Positions 24,322 to 33,370 of a DNA stretch of 35,380 bases are shown piece by piece. Positions within the stretch are counted from its first letter, which is position 1; each line of letters begins with the position of its first letter. The translations under genes were made by a program, and so were the position numbers. The stretch comes from Cyclobacterium sp. (GTDB lineage Bacteria; Bacteroidota; Bacteroidia; Cytophagales; Cyclobacteriaceae), in assembly GCF_014762705.1 (NCBI RefSeq), contig NZ_JABURL010000058.1, positions 1 through 35,380 on the forward strand, written 5' to 3'. The notes beneath the pieces are model-generated. The model was not told the DNA's origin and ran no database searches. It saw only the letters and a list, made by a program, of their open reading frames with translations.

Positions 24322-25423
24322 CTCAAAGGATTATCTCAAGCATGGCATTTTATTTCTACTCACACTGATAGCCACCACCCTGGCCGGAGGGGAATGGCTG
24401 TACGGAAGAAGTGTGCTATCGGATGAAAGACCCCTTACCTGGGCGTATTTCTTCCTTTCCATGCAATTTTCCATCCCCTTTATCGGCATCCTTTTGGTAC
24501 ACGAACTGGGCCACCTTTTCACCTCCCTCTACCATAAGGTAAGGTCTTCCCTGCCCTTTTTCATCCCTGCCTGGCTGGGTTTTATTGGCGCACCCTCTAT
24601 AGGAACCTTTGGTGCGGTAATACAAATGAAAAGCCTGGTCAGCAGCCGGAAGAAATTCTTTGATATCGGCGTTGCCGGGCCGCTGGCAGGTTTTGTGCTG
24701 GCACTTGCCGTGTTGACCTACGGCTTTACCAACCTGCCGGAGGCCTCTTACATTTATGAAATCCACCCGGAATATGCTGAGCCGGACTATGAACAGGAAG
24801 CGGATGAAAATGTGATGGATGTGCAATTGGGATACAACCTGTTATTCTGGCTGATGGAAAAGTCCCTGGCAGACCCCGAAAGAATGCCGGACATGGCGGA
24901 GGTCATCCACTACCCCTACCTTTTTGCCGGTTACCTGGCCCTGTTCTTTACAGCCTTAAATTTATTGCCTATAGGGCAGCTTGACGGGGGGCATGTGGTA
25001 TTTGGCATTCTTCCCAAACAGCACGAAAAATTATCCCTGATCGCCTATACCCTTTTTCTGTTTTTTGCCGGACTGGGCCTGGTCAACCCCTTTGAGGATT
25101 TGAATTACCTGATATTTGCCTTGCCGCTATATATCGGTTTTCTGTATATCTGCTTTAGAAAATCCTCCCTCTCCAATGTCAACAAATGGATCATGGCCCT
25201 GGGAATTGCGGCTGTTCAATACAGCATTTCCGGTATATATCCGGGCATAGAAGGCTACTCCGGCTGGCTCTTGTTTGCCTTTTTGGTTGGCCGGGTGTTG
25301 GGCATCCGGCATCCCGAGGTGCTGGATGGCAGACCCCTGGATGATAAACGAAAAATTCTCGGTTGGATCGCCATTCTGATTTTCATTCTCTGCTTTATCC
25401 CCAGACCATTTGTAATTGAATAG
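24314..25423 (+). CDS. Site-2 protease-like intramembrane zinc metalloprotease (M50 family)
   Basis: 369 residues with about eight hydrophobic segments. The zinc motif HELGH (in LLVHELGHLFTSLYHKVRSS) is in a membrane helix near residue 63-67, and the third ligand region is FTALNLLPIGQLDGGHVVFGI near 215-235, whose LDGG motif is diagnostic for the family. A soluble Glu/Asp-rich loop (EADENVMDV) separates the two halves. There is no PDZ domain, so it is not RseP but resembles the simpler SREBP-type peptidases of Bacteroidota and plants (EGY1-like). The substrate is unknown; regulated intramembrane proteolysis is inferred. The gene overlaps the HAD gene by 8 bases. A convergent gene follows after a hairpin-rich spacer. 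Confidence 0.88.
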   Translation: MYSSKDYLKHGILFLLTLIATTLAGGEWLYGRSVLSDERPLTWAYFFLSMQFSIPFIGILLVHELGHLFTSLYHKVRSSLPFFIPAWLGFIGAPSIGTFGAVIQMKSLVSSRKKFFDIGVAGPLAGFVLALAVLTYGFTNLPEASYIYEIHPEYAEPDYEQEADENVMDVQLGYNLLFWLMEKSLADPERMPDMAEVIHYPYLFAGYLALFFTALNLLPIGQLDGGHVVFGILPKQHEKLSLIAYTLFLFFAGLGLVNPFEDLNYLIFALPLYIGFLYICFRKSSLSNVNKWIMALGIAAVQYSISGIYPGIEGYSGWLLFAFLVGRVLGIRHPEVLDGRPLDDKRKILGWIAILIFILCFIPRPFVIE

Positions 25424-25432
25424 CTGAACTTT

Positions 25433-25640
25433 GGCCATGCAATCGGGTTAAGGGTGGCAAGGCATTACAAATTTAAATCCTCGAAAAAATCCCCCTACCC
25501 CCTTAAAAAGGGGGATTTGCTGAAATTGGAATTCACTGCGGAATTCAGGCCATGTAATCGGGTTAGGGTATGAAAAGGTTTTTGGTTACCGACCATGCCA
25601 ACGCAAACGACTCCCCCTTACCAAGGGGGCCAGGGGGATT
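25433..25640. repeat. Intergenic repeat block with hairpins between convergent genes
   Basis: Contains a direct repeat, GGCCATGCAATCGGGTTAAGGGT at 25433-25455 (differs slightly at 25548-25569, where TAATCGGGTTAGGGT appears), and two hairpins made of runs of C and G: AAATCCCCCT...AGGGGGATTT around 25488-25517, and CTCCCCCTT-ACC-AAGGGGG around 25611-25630. These could act as a bidirectional terminator for the metalloprotease gene (plus) and the rhodanese gene (minus). C-run/G-run intergenic repeats of this kind are often multicopy in Bacteroidota genomes; copy number cannot be checked here. Confidence 0.6.
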
Positions 25641-25687
25641 CACATACGTAACTATCAATAAATCAGAATTTTAAATAATGAGTGGAG

Positions 25688-25996
25688 TTAATCCTCTTCT
25701 TCCAGCTCCCTGTAAGCCAAAATGCCTCCCAACACATTCCTGACTTTTGGAAAGCCTTTGCTCTCCAAAAACTGCTTGGCATTGCCACTTCTTGCACCGG
25801 AACGGCAGTGGATGATGATTTCTTCCTCTTTATGGGCTTCCAGTTCAGCCAGTTTGTGTGGCAACTGGGCCAGTGGTATGAGCCATGCGCCGAGGTTATC
25901 ATCTTCATATTCGTACGCTTCCCTCACATCAATGAAAACAAATTTTTCATTTTTTTCCAGACGTTCTTTCAGCTCGTCTACTTCTATATCTTCCAT
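25688..25996 (-). CDS. Rhodanese-like domain protein
   Basis: 102 residues, a single rhodanese domain. FVFIDVREAYEYEDDNLGAWLIPL at about 19-42 holds the conserved DVRE(x)EY motif, and IIIHCRSGARSGNAKQFLESKGF at about 61-84 carries the catalytic Cys in the CRSGxR loop of thiosulfate/polysulfide sulfurtransferases. Cytoplasmic; no signal peptide. It would carry a persulfide for sulfur transfer. It lies 3 bases downstream of the T9SS-sorted protein gene and is the last gene in the Mrp/NifU run, which fits a sulfur/iron-sulfur setting. The 6-base active-site loop is complete. Confidence 0.9.
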   Translation of the reverse strand: MEDIEVDELKERLEKNEKFVFIDVREAYEYEDDNLGAWLIPLAQLPHKLAELEAHKEEEIIIHCRSGARSGNAKQFLESKGFPKVRNVLGGILAYRELEEED

Positions 25997-25999
25997 GCT

Positions 26000-27838
26000 T
26001 TAATTGACTATAATTCTTTTGGTGACCGGATATCCACTTTTCATCATTTTGATCAGGTACATCCCCTTTTGACTTCCCGTAAAATTAAGGATTTTACTGT
26101 TTTTTTCTCCCTCCACGGGGATTTTTATCTGCCTGCCCTGAAAATCAAATACCTCAATTTCGCTGACCTCTCCACTTATATAAAGCAGGTCCTGTACCGG
26201 ATTGGGGTAAAGCAGCATATCGGTGTCCGTTTCTTCGGGAACCTCCACGGGCGGAGAAGGACTCAGGTGGGGTCGGATCATCAGGTTGCCAGCCACCTCT
26301 TCATTTTGTTGCCAGGAACCCAGCACATTGAAAAATATTTTATCTCCTGTATCCCCGCTCTTGTCCAGCCCTATATGGATGTAATCATTCGAAAACTGGG
26401 TAAACCCAACATGAAAAGTTTCCTGAACCATGATATTGGTATCTAAGGGGAAATAAGCAAAAGCGCTGAGTGCCGTATCCGGTGGAATAATTACCTCTTT
26501 TTGAAACAATGGCGCATTATCCAGTGAATCCCAAACCATCAATTCAATGGCATTGCCTCTTTGCGAAAAGTTGGTAAAATTGATACTTACCCCGGAAATG
26601 TAGCCGGGATTCAAGGCCTCGTATTGCAGGGCCAGCATGCCTCCTCGCTGGTTGATGCCGGCCGCATAATCCGGTGAGCCATTGTCATAGGCGTAAAAAT
26701 CCCGGAAAGGGATCACTATTTTGCTGGTATCATTGACCCTGAAGTCTACATTTTCATGGTACAGGGTATCCTGTCCGGTAATGCTTTGCACCAAATAGGT
26801 GTCCCCCGCACTCAAGGTGGTCAGCACCTCAAGATCAAAGGGATTGTCTGCCATGATATCCAGGGATTCCGGCATGTTACTGCTGAATCCCCTTCGCTCC
26901 AAAGCCTGGGGAACAGGATTGAAAGGTGTTCTCCTGTTGGGTGCGGCGATCAACCTTCCAGTAGCCGCATCCAGGAATTCTATGGTATATTCCATGGCCC
27001 GAAAGCGGTTGTTCAGGTTTTTAAACTCTCCATCAACGGTCCCGGTGAGCTGCTCAGGTACATACTCAAAATGCGGAATGGCCTGGTAGGGTGCAAAAGG
27101 GCTGCCCGGCAACCTGCTCAGGGCCCTGTCTTCGGTGAAGATATCCGCTACATCCCTTCCGCTGTTTAAAAAAACATAATCAATGATCCAGGTATCAAAA
27201 GGTCCGGACAAACGCCCGCTATGTGCAAATTTAAATCGGAAGTTTTCGTGATGGAACTCGGGGGCAACAGCCAGAATGACCTGTTCAAAATTTTGACTGC
27301 TTAGCTCCTCTCCGCCCTGCTGCTTCCATGCTTCCTGCCAGTTGTCCTCCCTGTCCAAAAAGTACAATCCCAGTGCATCGTTTTCATCCGGCATTTCTCC
27401 CTGGCCACCTGCCTGCCAGAAAAAACTGATAAACAGGGAAGCAGCCGCTTCCTGATCCAAATCCGTTAAATTAAGGGGCATGGAAACCAGTTCATCACCC
27501 TCTCCATTTTGCAAGCGGCTTTGGGAATAAGGGTTGCCATTCTCATCTACCCCATCCAAAAATACTGTTCCAAGTGATGGAGGATTGTTTCCTATGGTGA
27601 AGGAGCTTATGGCTCCCCTGGATTCCCATTTGTTTTCCGATATCAGCCCCGAAGAAAAATCCTCCCAAAACGGGAGTTGTACATGCTCCTCATTTACCCT
27701 TAGATTGGGAATAGATGCCTGCTTTTTATTGGGCGATTGAGGTATCGGTAGTTGTCTGAATTGCCCGTATCCGTTCTGATGGAAACAAAGGACGAAACAC
27801 AGCAAAATGGTAATGACCGATAAGCCTCTTTTTGACAT
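26000..27838 (-). CDS. Secreted protein with C-terminal T9SS type A sorting domain
   Basis: 612 residues. N-terminal signal peptide (LSVITILLCFVLCFHQNGYG). The central part has the look of beta-sandwich MAM/concanavalin-type domains: PFWEDFSSGLISENKWES near 57-74, FDTWIIDYVFLNSGRD near 215-230. The last 75 residues are a Por-secretion-system tail beginning MLLYPNPVQDLLYISG and ending YPVTKRIIVN. It would be exported through the type IX system and either released or attached to the outer membrane. There is no recognisable enzyme motif, so adhesion or surface structure is the best guess. Its ATG overlaps the PASTA gene stop (TAATG) and the rhodanese gene follows after 3 bases. Confidence 0.85.
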   Translation of the reverse strand: MSKRGLSVITILLCFVLCFHQNGYGQFRQLPIPQSPNKKQASIPNLRVNEEHVQLPFWEDFSSGLISENKWESRGAISSFTIGNNPPSLGTVFLDGVDENGNPYSQSRLQNGEGDELVSMPLNLTDLDQEAAASLFISFFWQAGGQGEMPDENDALGLYFLDREDNWQEAWKQQGGEELSSQNFEQVILAVAPEFHHENFRFKFAHSGRLSGPFDTWIIDYVFLNSGRDVADIFTEDRALSRLPGSPFAPYQAIPHFEYVPEQLTGTVDGEFKNLNNRFRAMEYTIEFLDAATGRLIAAPNRRTPFNPVPQALERRGFSSNMPESLDIMADNPFDLEVLTTLSAGDTYLVQSITGQDTLYHENVDFRVNDTSKIVIPFRDFYAYDNGSPDYAAGINQRGGMLALQYEALNPGYISGVSINFTNFSQRGNAIELMVWDSLDNAPLFQKEVIIPPDTALSAFAYFPLDTNIMVQETFHVGFTQFSNDYIHIGLDKSGDTGDKIFFNVLGSWQQNEEVAGNLMIRPHLSPSPPVEVPEETDTDMLLYPNPVQDLLYISGEVSEIEVFDFQGRQIKIPVEGEKNSKILNFTGSQKGMYLIKMMKSGYPVTKRIIVN

Positions 27839-28611
27839 TAAAAGTTAATTTCTTTGGATAGTTCAGATACCCAGACATCCACCCGCTCTCCGGTTTTCAT
27901 ATCCAAACCTGCAGGCGGCAATTGTTTGACTACCGTTCCTTTTGGCACAGTATCCGTTTCCACATAGTTGATATTACCCATGGTCAAACCGGATCCCAAA
28001 ATTAAAAATTCGGCCTCCACATCATCCATTCCGATAATGTTGGGCATTTCCAGGATCTGATTGCCCAGGCCATCACCTACCACCAGGTCTATTTGTGAGC
28101 CTTTTGGAATTTCAAATCCCTCTTTGATTTCCCTTCCCCTGTACTTTTGTTCCAAAACCGCATTCAGCCCAATATCCGGAACATACACAATATCTCCTCT
28201 TACCAGTCCGAAATTTTGCAAAATCTCCTGTGCATTTTTAAGCGGGGTATTGACCAGATTGGGCATGCGGACCAGCGGTGCATTTTCAGCATTGAGGGTC
28301 ACATAAATTTTTCTGTCTTGCTTCACTTTCGCCCCGGGTTTGGGATTTTGCTTCAATACCTCCAGGGGTTTGGCTTCGGCAACAAACCCACTGTCCGGTG
28401 TAATCTCCAAAGCAAGACCTCTTTCATTCAGGTAGTTCCGGGCTTCCTCATAATCAAATCCCTCCAAATCAGGCACCGAAACGGATTCCCCGTGGTGGGT
28501 ATAACCCGGTAAATAAATTTTGAAAAAAATCAATAAAATCGCAAATAAGACACCCAATATAATCAACAAATGGGTCCCGATTTTTTTCAGTCCTGTTTTT
28601 AAATCATTCAT
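27838..28611 (-). CDS. PASTA-domain membrane protein
   Basis: 257 residues. One N-terminal membrane helix (about 12-32, LLIILGVLFAILLIFFKI) followed by three PASTA repeats in the periplasm (about 40-108, 112-182, 185-252), each starting with the hydrophobic pattern V(P)DLEGFDYEEA, MPNLVNTPLKNA or MPNIIGMDDVEA. PASTA modules bind muropeptides in Ser/Thr kinases and PBPs, but here there is no kinase or transpeptidase domain. In Bacteroidota such proteins are common next to rluD-like genes; that neighbour is absent here. Cell-wall recognition is inferred. It overlaps the downstream gene start by one base and is separated from the protease gene upstream by 153 bases. Confidence 0.9.
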   Translation of the reverse strand: MNDLKTGLKKIGTHLLIILGVLFAILLIFFKIYLPGYTHHGESVSVPDLEGFDYEEARNYLNERGLALEITPDSGFVAEAKPLEVLKQNPKPGAKVKQDRKIYVTLNAENAPLVRMPNLVNTPLKNAQEILQNFGLVRGDIVYVPDIGLNAVLEQKYRGREIKEGFEIPKGSQIDLVVGDGLGNQILEMPNIIGMDDVEAEFLILGSGLTMGNINYVETDTVPKGTVVKQLPPAGLDMKTGERVDVWVSELSKEINF

Positions 28612-28764
28612 GTTTTTACAAATGCAAAGCTCACGGATAAAAGGGCAACTGGTAAATGGAATTTTACCCCATCTAAAATTTACCGCAAATTACAGCTATA
28701 TTTCCAGAAGGAGAATGACATGGCGTATTTTTTCTGTTTTAACGTCTATTCCCTAATTTTGGTA

Positions 28765-31700
28765 TTACTGAATTATCAATTTTTTAGTAGTAAAAATGCG
28801 GTTCCCCGAAATTTCTACAATAAACAGGCCAGAACCCAGTAGATCTTTACTAAAAGAATAAGTTTGGTTCAGGGTATTCGGGAAATCAACGTCATAGGCC
28901 AATTTTCCCGAAGTTCTATAAAACCTGATTCTTACATCATCATAGTCTTCCAGGTTAAACGCAATATTGAAAATAGCTGCTGTGGGATTCGGATAAACCA
29001 ATAGTTCATCAATCGCAGGTTCTACCGGATTGGGATTGTCTGATAAAAACACTTCAATATCATCCAGGTACAATACTGACTCCGGATCATCCACGCCATC
29101 TACTTTAAAATAGATCCTCACCCCCTCTCTGCCGGCAAATTGGTTCAGATTGATATAGGTTTTTTCGAATTGATTTTTGTTATCCGGAAAAAAGCCGGGA
29201 GGACCGGTTAGTTTTTCCAGCTCATTGCCCCTGCTTTCCCAAAGCTGAACCCCACTGTAACCTCCATTTGTACTTGCCCATACAGAAAATGTAGCATTAC
29301 TTTCAGGATCAAAGCCTATTCCGGCCCAGTTAAAGAACATGCTGGCACGGGAGGTCCCTTCCAGTGAAAATTCAGGAGAAGCCAGCCAGTAGGAATTACC
29401 TGCCTGCATTCTTGTCAGTCTCAGCAGGTTACTTTCCTGGTTGATCTCGCCAATGAAATTCCAGGTGGGCAAATTCTCCTCAGGGTTGATACCTACCCAG
29501 GATTCCATCTGATTACTGTTGCTATCAAAATCAGCCCTCCAGGGGCTTCTGATACGCGAACTGTCTACCTGAAAATAGAAATCCAGCTCATCGGCCTGTG
29601 GCTGATTCTGGTCAAAATTAGGGTCTCTGAGGATAAAATTCAACCTGTTCAGCCCATACCGCAAAGCATTGTCATTGGGTAAGGTAAGGTTGACGGATTC
29701 GCCAGCATTCAATTGTTCTTCAATATTCAAAGTATCTAAAAGCAAAACATTACTGGACCTAATAATTCTAAAACGCTGAATATCCAGGTTTCCTTCATTG
29801 GTTAAACTTAATCTTTCCTGCTGTGGTAACCTGCTGACCACAGGCAAAGGATTTTCAATCCCGGTCAGGGAAAAATCGTATTTAAATATTTCTTCTTCCG
29901 CAATGGCGATATCCTTAATGAATAAATTATTTCCAAAACCATTGATGGAAACAAAGGCTATCCGAACATCCGGATTACCAGCATAGGGGGAAAGATTGAG
30001 AATTTCCTTTCTGAACTGATTTTGAGCATTGGGAAAAAACTCATTTTGGGTTACAGGTTGGGTGGCAAGGCTCTCCTCAGATTTATTGTATGGGGCAGAT
30101 AGCAAATCAAAGGTGTTGCCACAATCTGTAGAAATTGCTACCAAAAGGTTTTCCTGCAGAATGGGATTATTGTAAGGGGCGTAAGCCATTTCGAAGGAAA
30201 GCTGTGGAGAAGGGATGTCAGTCAGATCGAATCTTGGACTAATCAGGTAATCCAATTCCCCACTCCCATTGTAATTAAAACTATTGACATAAAACAAATC
30301 TTCCTGCTCGCCATCGATCAATCTGCTGATACTCTGCCAGGTAACTGCATTATCCTCGTTGACAATATCCCAAGCCATATTCGCATCATGTCCGGGATAA
30401 ACATAGGGCAGGTTATCTTCCTGAACAAAATCAGGCGAAGTTACCAGGCTGTTATTAAAAGGATTCATATCCTCGGTTCCATTCACCTCCAGAATCTCCA
30501 CTTCCAGCACATTTTCCCCGGCTTCAAACATGACCGGATCAAAAGTCAGCACAGCAGATTCTTCCGTAACGAGTTCCACCTCAAACATTTGGCTAAATTG
30601 GGTTTCCCCATTCAAAACAACAGCTAGCCTTACTTCTGAAATGTCGGATATACCTGTATTGATTACCCTTACCTGGGTATGGACTTCCAGGTCACAATTA
30701 AACCCCACCGGAGAAAGAAATTTTTCCAGTGCCAGATCCAACTCCTGCATCTCCGGCTCCTGTAAAGCCCTGCTGGTCAAAAGGGAATTTCTTCTGGGAC
30801 TAAATTCCAGGATCACGTTCATCCTTTCCACCTGACCTGCAGTGAACAAGCTCATGCATTGATCCGGCGTATAATCCATGTAATTTTCCACCATGTCCCT
30901 GGAACCACAGGATTCCCGAGGGGGAATATTTATCCGGCAGGAAGCATTTGGGGAGTCTTGCAATGGGGTGTCTGTCACAAAATCATCCACCTCACAACCT
31001 CCATCTCCCCAGATGTGCCTTAAGCCCAGAAAATGGCCCAACTCATGCGTTGCGGTCCTTCCTAGGGAAGTTTCTTCCACATTGCCTATACTGCCAAAAT
31101 GGTAGGTATCTATGCCTACACCATCCAGATTCCGGGAGGTGGGTGGATTGTTTAGCCCTTCCAGTTCGTCCGAAATCGGAAAGCTGGAATAACCCAATTC
31201 TATACTAGCCAATGGGAGTACCCATATATTGACATACTCCTCCGGCGTCCAGGACACCAAATCCGCTACCAATGCGGCATCTCTTGAACTGTAAATATTT
31301 TTGGGGCCCTGCACCCGGTTGATTCCATTGGTCGGCAAACCGTCGGGCCTTTGTTTGGCCAAAACGAACTCAATGTTTGCACTGGCTGAAACGCCTAAAA
31401 ACTCATCAGGGGTAATGGAAAAATTTTCATTTCTTTGTTGGAAATCCTCATTAAGGATTCGAATTTGATCGAGAACCTGCGCTTCGGAAATGTTGGCACC
31501 CTCACCTATAGGCTCTCCCTGGTGAATGATATGAACGACTACCGGAATTTGCCTGATCCCTTCATTAAGTATCCTTCTGCCGGAGTTTTGTTTTCTCAGT
31601 TGGGCTCTTTTGTCCTCAAACCAGCCTTCGAAATAGGTTTTTGACCCAAAGTATCCCAGCTGACTGGCTTGCTTTTCTTCCAAAAATACGGCTCCACATT

Positions 31701-31830
31701 GTTCGGTGTGCACATGCTGTGGCGTAGGGTTAACCTGACTGTATGAAAATGGAGAAATGCCTGTAAAAAAGAACAGCACCGGGACATAAAAACGTACCAG
31801 TGCTTGCTTGAAATTTACCATATGATTCAA
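28765..31830 (-). CDS. Secreted M43-family zinc metalloprotease with T9SS sorting domain
   Basis: 1021 residues, about three times the size of the bare M43 domain. A signal peptide lies at about 10-32 (FYVPVLFFFTGISPFSYS). The M43 (pappalysin/cytophagalysin-type) catalytic domain covers about 85-345, with zinc motif HELGHFLGLRHIWGD near 260 (HExxHxxGxxH), cysteines around CEVDDFVTDTPLQ, and the Met-turn in VENYMDYTPDQCMSLFT. Two or three beta-sandwich modules follow (about 370-930). The last 80 residues, starting LLVYPNPTAAIFNIAF, are a T9SS type A tail. It degrades extracellular proteins or peptides. Located 9 bases downstream of the NifU gene. Confidence 0.92.
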   Translation of the reverse strand: MNHMVNFKQALVRFYVPVLFFFTGISPFSYSQVNPTPQHVHTEQCGAVFLEEKQASQLGYFGSKTYFEGWFEDKRAQLRKQNSGRRILNEGIRQIPVVVHIIHQGEPIGEGANISEAQVLDQIRILNEDFQQRNENFSITPDEFLGVSASANIEFVLAKQRPDGLPTNGINRVQGPKNIYSSRDAALVADLVSWTPEEYVNIWVLPLASIELGYSSFPISDELEGLNNPPTSRNLDGVGIDTYHFGSIGNVEETSLGRTATHELGHFLGLRHIWGDGGCEVDDFVTDTPLQDSPNASCRINIPPRESCGSRDMVENYMDYTPDQCMSLFTAGQVERMNVILEFSPRRNSLLTSRALQEPEMQELDLALEKFLSPVGFNCDLEVHTQVRVINTGISDISEVRLAVVLNGETQFSQMFEVELVTEESAVLTFDPVMFEAGENVLEVEILEVNGTEDMNPFNNSLVTSPDFVQEDNLPYVYPGHDANMAWDIVNEDNAVTWQSISRLIDGEQEDLFYVNSFNYNGSGELDYLISPRFDLTDIPSPQLSFEMAYAPYNNPILQENLLVAISTDCGNTFDLLSAPYNKSEESLATQPVTQNEFFPNAQNQFRKEILNLSPYAGNPDVRIAFVSINGFGNNLFIKDIAIAEEEIFKYDFSLTGIENPLPVVSRLPQQERLSLTNEGNLDIQRFRIIRSSNVLLLDTLNIEEQLNAGESVNLTLPNDNALRYGLNRLNFILRDPNFDQNQPQADELDFYFQVDSSRIRSPWRADFDSNSNQMESWVGINPEENLPTWNFIGEINQESNLLRLTRMQAGNSYWLASPEFSLEGTSRASMFFNWAGIGFDPESNATFSVWASTNGGYSGVQLWESRGNELEKLTGPPGFFPDNKNQFEKTYINLNQFAGREGVRIYFKVDGVDDPESVLYLDDIEVFLSDNPNPVEPAIDELLVYPNPTAAIFNIAFNLEDYDDVRIRFYRTSGKLAYDVDFPNTLNQTYSFSKDLLGSGLFIVEISGNRIFTTKKLIIQ

Positions 31831-31839
31831 AAAGATGGT

Positions 31840-32088
31840 TCAGGCAACTTCAACATTCACTGCTTCCACCCTGTTGATTTCAGGGATTGCCTTTTTGATT
31901 GCTTCCTCCACGCCTGCCTTAAGGGTCATGGTCGACATGGGACAGGAGCTGCAAGTTCCTGTCAATTCCAATTGCAATACCATATCCCCGGAAAGACCGA
32001 TCACTTTGACATTCCCCCCATCTGCTTCCAAATATGGCCTGATGGTATCCAGAGCCTTTTCGATTTGTTCTTTATATTGATCCAACAT
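31840..32088 (-). CDS. NifU-like C-terminal domain Fe-S scaffold protein
   Basis: 82 residues, a stand-alone NifU C-terminal domain (Nfu type). The pattern ALDTIRPYLEADGGNVKVIG at about 12-32 and TGTCSSCPMSTMTLKAGVEEAI with the CxxC pair near 46-49 hold the [4Fe-4S] cluster between two subunits. It assembles or carries Fe-S clusters in the cytoplasm. It follows the Mrp ATPase gene by 2 bases, an arrangement that makes functional sense since both proteins handle Fe-S clusters. The gene is complete and of normal family length. Confidence 0.93.
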   Translation of the reverse strand: MLDQYKEQIEKALDTIRPYLEADGGNVKVIGLSGDMVLQLELTGTCSSCPMSTMTLKAGVEEAIKKAIPEINRVEAVNVEVA

Positions 32089-32090
32089 GT

Positions 32091-33188
32091 TTATACTTTT
32101 ACCTGTACTACCTCTGTTTTAGTCATTTCGGCATTTCTGATGGCTATCTGCCTGGCAACATTCTCTGCAAACAAGGCAAAAGCTTCTGCTATTACTCCTT
32201 CTTTCAATACAGCCGGATAACCGCTATCTCCACTCTCCCTGATCCCCTGTACCAGTGGAATCTCTCCCAGGAAGGGTGCCTTGTATTTCTCAGAAAGCTT
32301 TTTCCCACCACCCTGGCCGAAAATATAATATTTATTGTCCGGCAACTCAGCAGGTGTAAAATAAGCCATATTTTCCACAACTCCTAAAACAGGTACATTG
32401 ATTTGTGCTTGCTTGAACATGGTCAATGCCTTTGTGGCATCCGCCAAAGCTACTTTTTGCGGGGTGGTTACGATTACTGCCCCCGTTACCGGCAGGGTTT
32501 GAACCATGGTCAGGTGGATATCAGAAGTTCCGGGAGGCAAGTCAATCAACAAATAATCCAGCTCCCCCCATTCTACATCGCCAATAAACTGTTTAAGGGC
32601 AGAACTGGCCATGGGACCTCTCCATACCACCGCACTTTCTGCGGGAGTCAGAAATCCGATAGACATTAACTTAACGCCGTATTGCTCTATGGGTTGTATG
32701 ATATTTTTACCATTTTCCTGTTTGACAGCCGGCTGCTCTCCTTCCACATTGAACATGGTAGGTACCGAGGGGCCGAAAATATCCGCATCGATCAAGCCCA
32801 CCTTGGCTCCTGACCGGGCCAAGGAAACAGCCAGGTTGGAAGCACAGGTGCTCTTTCCCACGCCACCTTTGCCGGAAGCTACTGCAATAATGTTCTTCAC
32901 TTTAGGTAAAAGCGGGGAATCGTTGCGAATAGTCGTCACATTGGAAGTCATGGTGATCTCCATCCGAACATCCGGGCCAAAGGCCTTTTTCAGGGCCTCC
33001 TCACAGTTCATCCGGATCAATTCCTTTAAAGGACAGGCAGGGGTAGTCAAGACGACCTTAAACTTAATCGTTTGGTCTTCTTCAATTTGCAAATCCTGAA
33101 TCATTCCCAAAGTGACCAGATCTTTTTTCAAATCCGGATCTTCAACGGTACCAAGTGCCTTTAATATTTTCTCCTTCGAAATATCCAT
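32091..33188 (-). CDS. Mrp/NBP35-family P-loop ATPase, Fe-S carrier
   Basis: 365 residues. The N-terminal MIP18/DUF59 domain is at about 1-85 (LGTVEDPDLKKDLVTLGM). The deviant Walker A (KGGVGKST, in VASGKGGVGKSTCASNLAVS) is near 105-115, the switch region with DADIFGPSVPTMF near 138, and the DLPPGTSD motif near 220. The region where E. coli-type Mrp has a cluster-binding CxxC instead reads ENMAYFTPAELPDNKYYIFG, with no cysteine. Function is ATP-dependent Fe-S cluster delivery in the cytoplasm, inferred from family and the neighbouring nifU-type gene. It is divergent from dnaG and first in its operon. Confidence 0.92.
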   Translation of the reverse strand: MDISKEKILKALGTVEDPDLKKDLVTLGMIQDLQIEEDQTIKFKVVLTTPACPLKELIRMNCEEALKKAFGPDVRMEITMTSNVTTIRNDSPLLPKVKNIIAVASGKGGVGKSTCASNLAVSLARSGAKVGLIDADIFGPSVPTMFNVEGEQPAVKQENGKNIIQPIEQYGVKLMSIGFLTPAESAVVWRGPMASSALKQFIGDVEWGELDYLLIDLPPGTSDIHLTMVQTLPVTGAVIVTTPQKVALADATKALTMFKQAQINVPVLGVVENMAYFTPAELPDNKYYIFGQGGGKKLSEKYKAPFLGEIPLVQGIRESGDSGYPAVLKEGVIAEAFALFAENVARQIAIRNAEMTKTEVVQVKV

Positions 33189-33345
33189 TCCTACGCTTTA
33201 AATTTCCCTGCAATTTAGGCTTATTATGCCATTTAATAAAATTTCAACCGGCTAAAAGTAAAATCGTTCATTCCAAACATCCCAATTGTCAAATAGTTTA
33301 TTCAATACAACGCAACAGGCTTTACCATGTTTCAGTGATTAAGCT

Positions 33346-33353
33346 TATCTTTG
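33346..33353 (+). promoter_or_regulatory. -7 promoter element for dnaG (TAnnTTTG type)
   Basis: TATCTTTG matches the Bacteroidota -7 consensus TAnnTTTG exactly and lies 17 bases before the dnaG start codon at 33371. This leaves a very short leader and supports that start. I do not see a strong -33 TTTG at the ideal distance. Divergent mrp must use another promoter in the same 180-base gap. Confidence 0.55.
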
Positions 33354-33370
33354 ACAGTTCAAACAAAGTT

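Noticed and set aside
33155-33370. Longer N-terminal start for DnaG at 33155
   Set aside because: The extra 72 residues do not resemble primase, they cover the promoter element at 33346 and overlap the divergent mrp start; the family N terminus begins at 33371.
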